In this document: positions 32,601-33,686 of the stretch, piece after piece
How the letters are laid out: every line of letters starts with the position of its first letter
Numbering within the stretch: position 1 is the first letter of the stretch
Assembly: GCA_900317715.1 (NCBI GenBank)
Contig: ONHS01000065.1
Coordinates: 1-33,686 of the forward strand
Length of the DNA: 33,686 nucleotides
Origin: an uncultured Bacteroidales bacterium
GTDB taxonomy: Bacteria; Bacteroidota; Bacteroidia; Bacteroidales; WCHB1-69
Direction: 5' to 3'
Made by a program: the position numbers and the translations under genes
Notes under the pieces: generated by a model
Databases searched by the model: none
Told to the model about the DNA's origin: nothing
The model's input: the letters and a program-made list of their open reading frames with translations, nothing else

Positions 32601-33686
32601 TACGTAATCACCAAGGTATCCGTGCAGGCTCCGTTATACTTCAAGTGGCGTTCGACACTCTTCAGCGTCATCGTGTTGCAATCGGTCAAACCATAACCCA
32701 AAGCATTCACAGCGATGAAGTTGGCCTCCGCATGGACCGTGTCGCTCACACAAGCCACTGCCGCCGCATAAATTGTGTCTTTATATAATGCCACCGGCGC
32801 GAGGCTGTCGTGGATGCGTTGCCGCTGATAGACTTTCGTGAAGTTACCACAAGGATCTTCTATCTTGTACGTAATCTCCAAGGTATCCGTGCAGGCTCCG
32901 TTATGCTTCAGCTCACGGGTAACACTCGTCAGCGACATCACATTGCAATCGGCCAAACCATACAAAGCTTTCACTGCATCGATGTTGGTTTCCGCATGAA
33001 CCGTGTCTGTCACACAAGCCACAGCTTCTGCATACAGCATATTCTTCGTATAACTCGGCGCGAGGCTGTCGTGGATGCGTTGCAGCTGATAAACCTGCTT
33101 AATGTTGTGGCACGCGTCTTCTATCGTGTACGTAATCACCAAGGTATCCGTGCAGGCTCCGTTATGCTTCAAGCTACGGGCAACACTCGTCAGCGTCATC
33201 GTGTTGCAATCGGTCAAGTTATAACCCAAAGCATTCACATCGGTGAAGTTGGTCTTTGCTTGAACCGTGTCGTTCACACAAGCCACTGCCTTCGCATAAA
33301 TCGTGTCTTTTACTGCCACCGGCGCGAGGCTGTCGTGGATGCGTTGCCGCTGATAGACTTTCGTGAAGTTGCCACAAGGATCTTCTATCCTGTACGTAAT
33401 CTCCAAGGTATCCGTGCATGCTCCGTTATGCTTCAGCTCACGGGTAACACTCGTCAGCGACATCGCGTTGCAATCGGCCAAACCATACAAAGCTTTCACA
33501 GCGTTGATGTTGGTTTCCGCATGAACCGTGTCGTTCACACAAGCCACAGCTTCTGCATACAGCATATTCTTCGTATAACTCGGCGCGAGACTGTCGTGGA
33601 TGCGCTGCAGCTGATAGACTTTCGTGGTGTTGCCACAATCGTCTTCTATCGTATAGGTAATCACCAAGGTATCCGTGCAGGCTCCG
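26501..33686 (-). CDS. Giant repetitive surface protein, N-proximal part (5' end outside window)
   Basis: 2388 codons from a GTG at 33667, but the frame is open to the right edge (GACTDTL), so the true start is outside. Order (residues from 33667): about 87-89-aa modules to about 380 (GACTDTL-ITY-IED-C, VYQxQRIHDSLAP, AVACVxDTV); four modules with PVLAG-WP, Q-ACLxGAN, EAKALFTDCS, DWTIRRMYVI-DACG (about 385-738); a long HYR-like series (about 736-1616); a WNG-like Cys module (about 1690-1740); Ig-like units; four 87-aa PKD-like units (CLGxPVTVSETAGNKSGY; about 1930-2230); and a final Ig-like unit (GGAAPYSYLWPDGGT). It ends out of frame at the 99-bp repeat with the same 25-residue tail as the middle part. 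The cysteine-rich, Thr/Asp-rich composition fits an extracellular adhesin. No catalytic motif. Confidence 0.85.
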   Translation of the reverse strand, partial: GACTDTLVITYTIEDDCGNTTKVYQLQRIHDSLAPSYTKNMLYAEAVACVNDTVHAETNINAVKALYGLADCNAMSLTSVTRELKHNGACTDTLEITYRIEDPCGNFTKVYQRQRIHDSLAPVAVKDTIYAKAVACVNDTVQAKTNFTDVNALGYNLTDCNTMTLTSVARSLKHNGACTDTLVITYTIEDACHNIKQVYQLQRIHDSLAPSYTKNMLYAEAVACVTDTVHAETNIDAVKALYGLADCNVMSLTSVTRELKHNGACTDTLEITYKIEDPCGNFTKVYQRQRIHDSLAPVALYKDTIYAAAVACVSDTVHAEANFIAVNALGYGLTDCNTMTLKSVERHLKYNGACTDTLVITYTIEDACHNIKQVYQLQRIHDSLAPAWNGSWPADITNVNSCVDDSLKNKLYTNEQVKALFSDCNSFTVDSVITTINNNCGWTVTKTFTVKDQCGNIYYTDGISTLPKQSVSGSDNSAPVLAGIWPEASLGQNACLSGANTSVFLSNEEAKALFTDCSAITVSHTQDTIVNACDWTIRRMYVIEDACGKTVKDTIKVSGRDNTAPVLAGAWPNNVTGQNACLGGANTSIFLSDDAAKELFTDCSEITVTHTQDTIIDNCDWMIRRMYVIADACGNEVKDTLKVSGRDITAPVLIAPDTWPANPADQNNCLKYADISGLKSAAEIASLYTDCSNVIVTYVQDTTGNSCSWTITRSYTIKDSCGNTVTPVPTMRVSGNDNVKPTISGTLPMLTVTGCSQTVAPAAYASVAAMDGLSSISINDNCSDLDSLSLSYNDMIQSLTCVIVIKRLYTIEDKCSNKDTVSQRIEIHRDSSFTISGVPTDTNVYCESAAIEDNITKPVVTDACDIECQLVGTPVVTTNIVNCTGTKAFTYTYRNCENKDTTWTFTYHIALPNVIAGVPKDTSDVVSCLEDARGVPPASILDKCGRTIIPVAKDTLVDFDYEHNTGRVVYRYTYTDCAGNDSIYTLTRYVIPGSFTAELDDDTLVHCLTDVVEPVSKLPMITNCGTVVALTPYSTSSTGMLANGCGDSIYTYKYNVNGTDYFWHYIYHISPLDFEITADPGRDTVDCPELATIDRIILPAVTDACGRSLTPVDTTRSALPSCEGNVVYTFKYQDCAGHYHNWTHTYRVENPELQIPATGRDTVVCLADTVRPIPATLTDACGREVTATINGSPVLSLSSDGHGSVTFNYLYRCCAGHTHPWQFIYAIEPEKFVEVPNGDTTVHCAADIFKPATPVVDVCGKIAPFTFVDSVDNTEGCGNRVYNYRYTVNDTVHTWKYTYTISPEDFTVPEFAEATVNCLYQANVAGITMPVVTDACGKPLTPGEVSIDSTDFLVNGCEGAMVFSYPYQDCAGHEKVWKFTYHIQLPEELANVPANGGRIVPCLVDVVAPGAATITDICGNTVTSELVGSDTTLYENGTGTVHFYYKYKDCAGHDSTWTYTYTLNPDSFTPEVDSVKQIACLRDTVTPQTPIVKDCGNVVPVVYDSVHVATTSCDSAVYYYHYRVRGVDYVWKYTYKVKPLPFSIPADSVVKVQCVADAVTPIPPVVTNSCDTVIVPVLTDKDSLFDGCEGRVIYSFTYTDCAGYNQVWKLTYQIKDTIKPAFKVPADIAICRQIDHSYNADTTVTGRPTLLSDNCWAADSLEVTYSDVATTNITVRDTITRTWKVADKCNDTVQVQHIFINPSYDLTEKDTICQLAEGDTWAWRDTTFAAGTVSGNYVFHRTTINGCDSVVTLQLTVKDTVRVLASMLTQEVCVGNPIVEVPIEYHNAALVSTDLPANGLILTQHHNGNDTVKGTIATPGEYSYTITATSTNGCGSTDKSMTVSVTVKDTVKLTIEPEVQTLCLGQNITPVKINYANGHINTLTLTSGLSITAPDGTDTISGAPTTAGTYVYEVTASSDNNCSAYNKIKTITIVVNDTLAPTLTSNSPVCLGNPVTVSETAGNRGDYTYSVDYTAANGSPANSPDSTVTVTYPAVGSFNFAFVITHNTTHCVSHISTSVNVMDTLVPVVMTNPANATVCLGEPVTVSETAGNKSGYHYNISYTKADGTTTDAYTDSTVTVTYTTAGVYAFHFTLTNVATGCESHVVKMVTVNDTIVPNLVTNSPVCLGNPVTVSDIAGNKSGYTYLINYTKADSVTPGDLADSTVTVNYIKAGNYQFSYTLTNNATQCVSHATTSVTVTDTLVPTLVTTSPVCLGDPVTVSETVGNKGRYYYAITYSGTPDVTDGAVNDSTITLLYAAVGNYEVNFTMTDNVTGCVGRATTTVTVNSLPVVILSNKTICVGTDTKLTAVVSGGAAPYSYLWPDGGTNVDTTVSPAATTSYTVSVTNANGCTNSASAMVTVNDTLVPVHQLHGQSCDDGRWYGRQDHQLEIPCGG
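27008..27885 (-). repeat. Four PKD-like repeats of about 87 aa
   Basis: The landmark gttgccc (AGN codons of SETAGN) is at 27008, 27269, 27530 and 27798, spacing 261, 261 and 268 bp. Each unit reads CLGxPVTVSExxGNxxxYxYxIxY...DSTVTVxYxxAGxYxFxFTLTNxxTxCVSH. Confidence 0.85.
28820..31460 (-). repeat. HYR-like block A
   Basis: About nine modules of 70-80 residues with CLxDxVxPxxPxVTDACG...GCEGxVxYxYxYxDCAGHxxxWxxTYxI, paralogous in order to block B at 18840-20740 but with about three additional modules. Confidence 0.8.
32528..33686 (-). repeat. 87-89-aa repeats alternating in two subtypes (525-bp higher-order period)
   Basis: The landmark cggcgcgag occurs at 32528, 32795, 33056, 33320 and 33581, spacing 267, 261, 264 and 261 bp. 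Subtype 1 has VYQLQRIHDSLAPSYTKNMLYAEAVAC; subtype 2 has VYQRQRIHDSLAPVA-KDTIYA. They alternate, so units two apart are most alike (525 or 528 bp). The array is cut by the right edge. Confidence 0.9.

Overview
The window looks like chromosome from an uncultivated Bacteroidales-type bacterium (phylum Bacteroidota). Supporting evidence: promoter -7 elements fit the Bacteroidota TAnnTTTG consensus in front of five genes; there is a gingipain-type C25 protease, a SusB-type GH97 alpha-glucosidase, a DPP5-type peptidase, FISUMP-domain proteins, and very long Ig/HYR-like surface proteins. No rRNA, tRNA, IS element, phage gene or CRISPR array was seen.

Layout. 1-5056 (minus): a secreted C25 cysteine protease whose C-terminal tail is an array of 147-bp (49-aa) repeats running off the left edge; a 35-bp tandem duplication throws the tail out of frame. 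5310-6500 (plus): kbl. 6627-7241 (minus): a hicA-hicB toxin-antitoxin pair. 7320-7908 (plus): a probable gene remnant and a short outer-membrane beta-barrel-like protein. 8167-10275 (plus): a lipoprotein S9 peptidase of DPP5 type. 10359-16205 (minus): four exported proteins, a FISUMP lipoprotein, a GH97 alpha-glucosidase, a fusion of a PAP2/class A acid phosphatase with a VanX-type D-Ala-D-Ala dipeptidase, and a DUF3298-type lipoprotein. 16356 to the right edge (minus): about 17.3 kb that reads as one giant repetitive surface protein (about 5,780 codons inside the window, N-terminus outside it), broken into three frames at two places and ending in a FISUMP domain.

Most striking is a set of short repeats that is not part of any gene family. 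Arrays of 7-bp units, with several unrelated unit sequences, sit at most gene boundaries, often overlapping the stop codon and once supplying a start codon. Two such arrays and one palindromic element (arms GTAGAGACG/CGTCTCTAC) are also found in frame inside the GH97 gene, where they add short peptides to an enzyme whose active-site glutamates keep SusB spacing. The result resembles cyanobacterial heptanucleotide STRRs and Rickettsia palindromic elements, here in a Bacteroidales setting.

Functionally the window is dominated by the cell envelope: protein and glucan breakdown at or outside the outer membrane, peptidoglycan-precursor-like chemistry in the fusion protein, and large adhesin-like surface proteins. 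All three frame breaks in the big genes lie at near-identical repeats, so assembly error must be excluded before calling them phase variation or decay.
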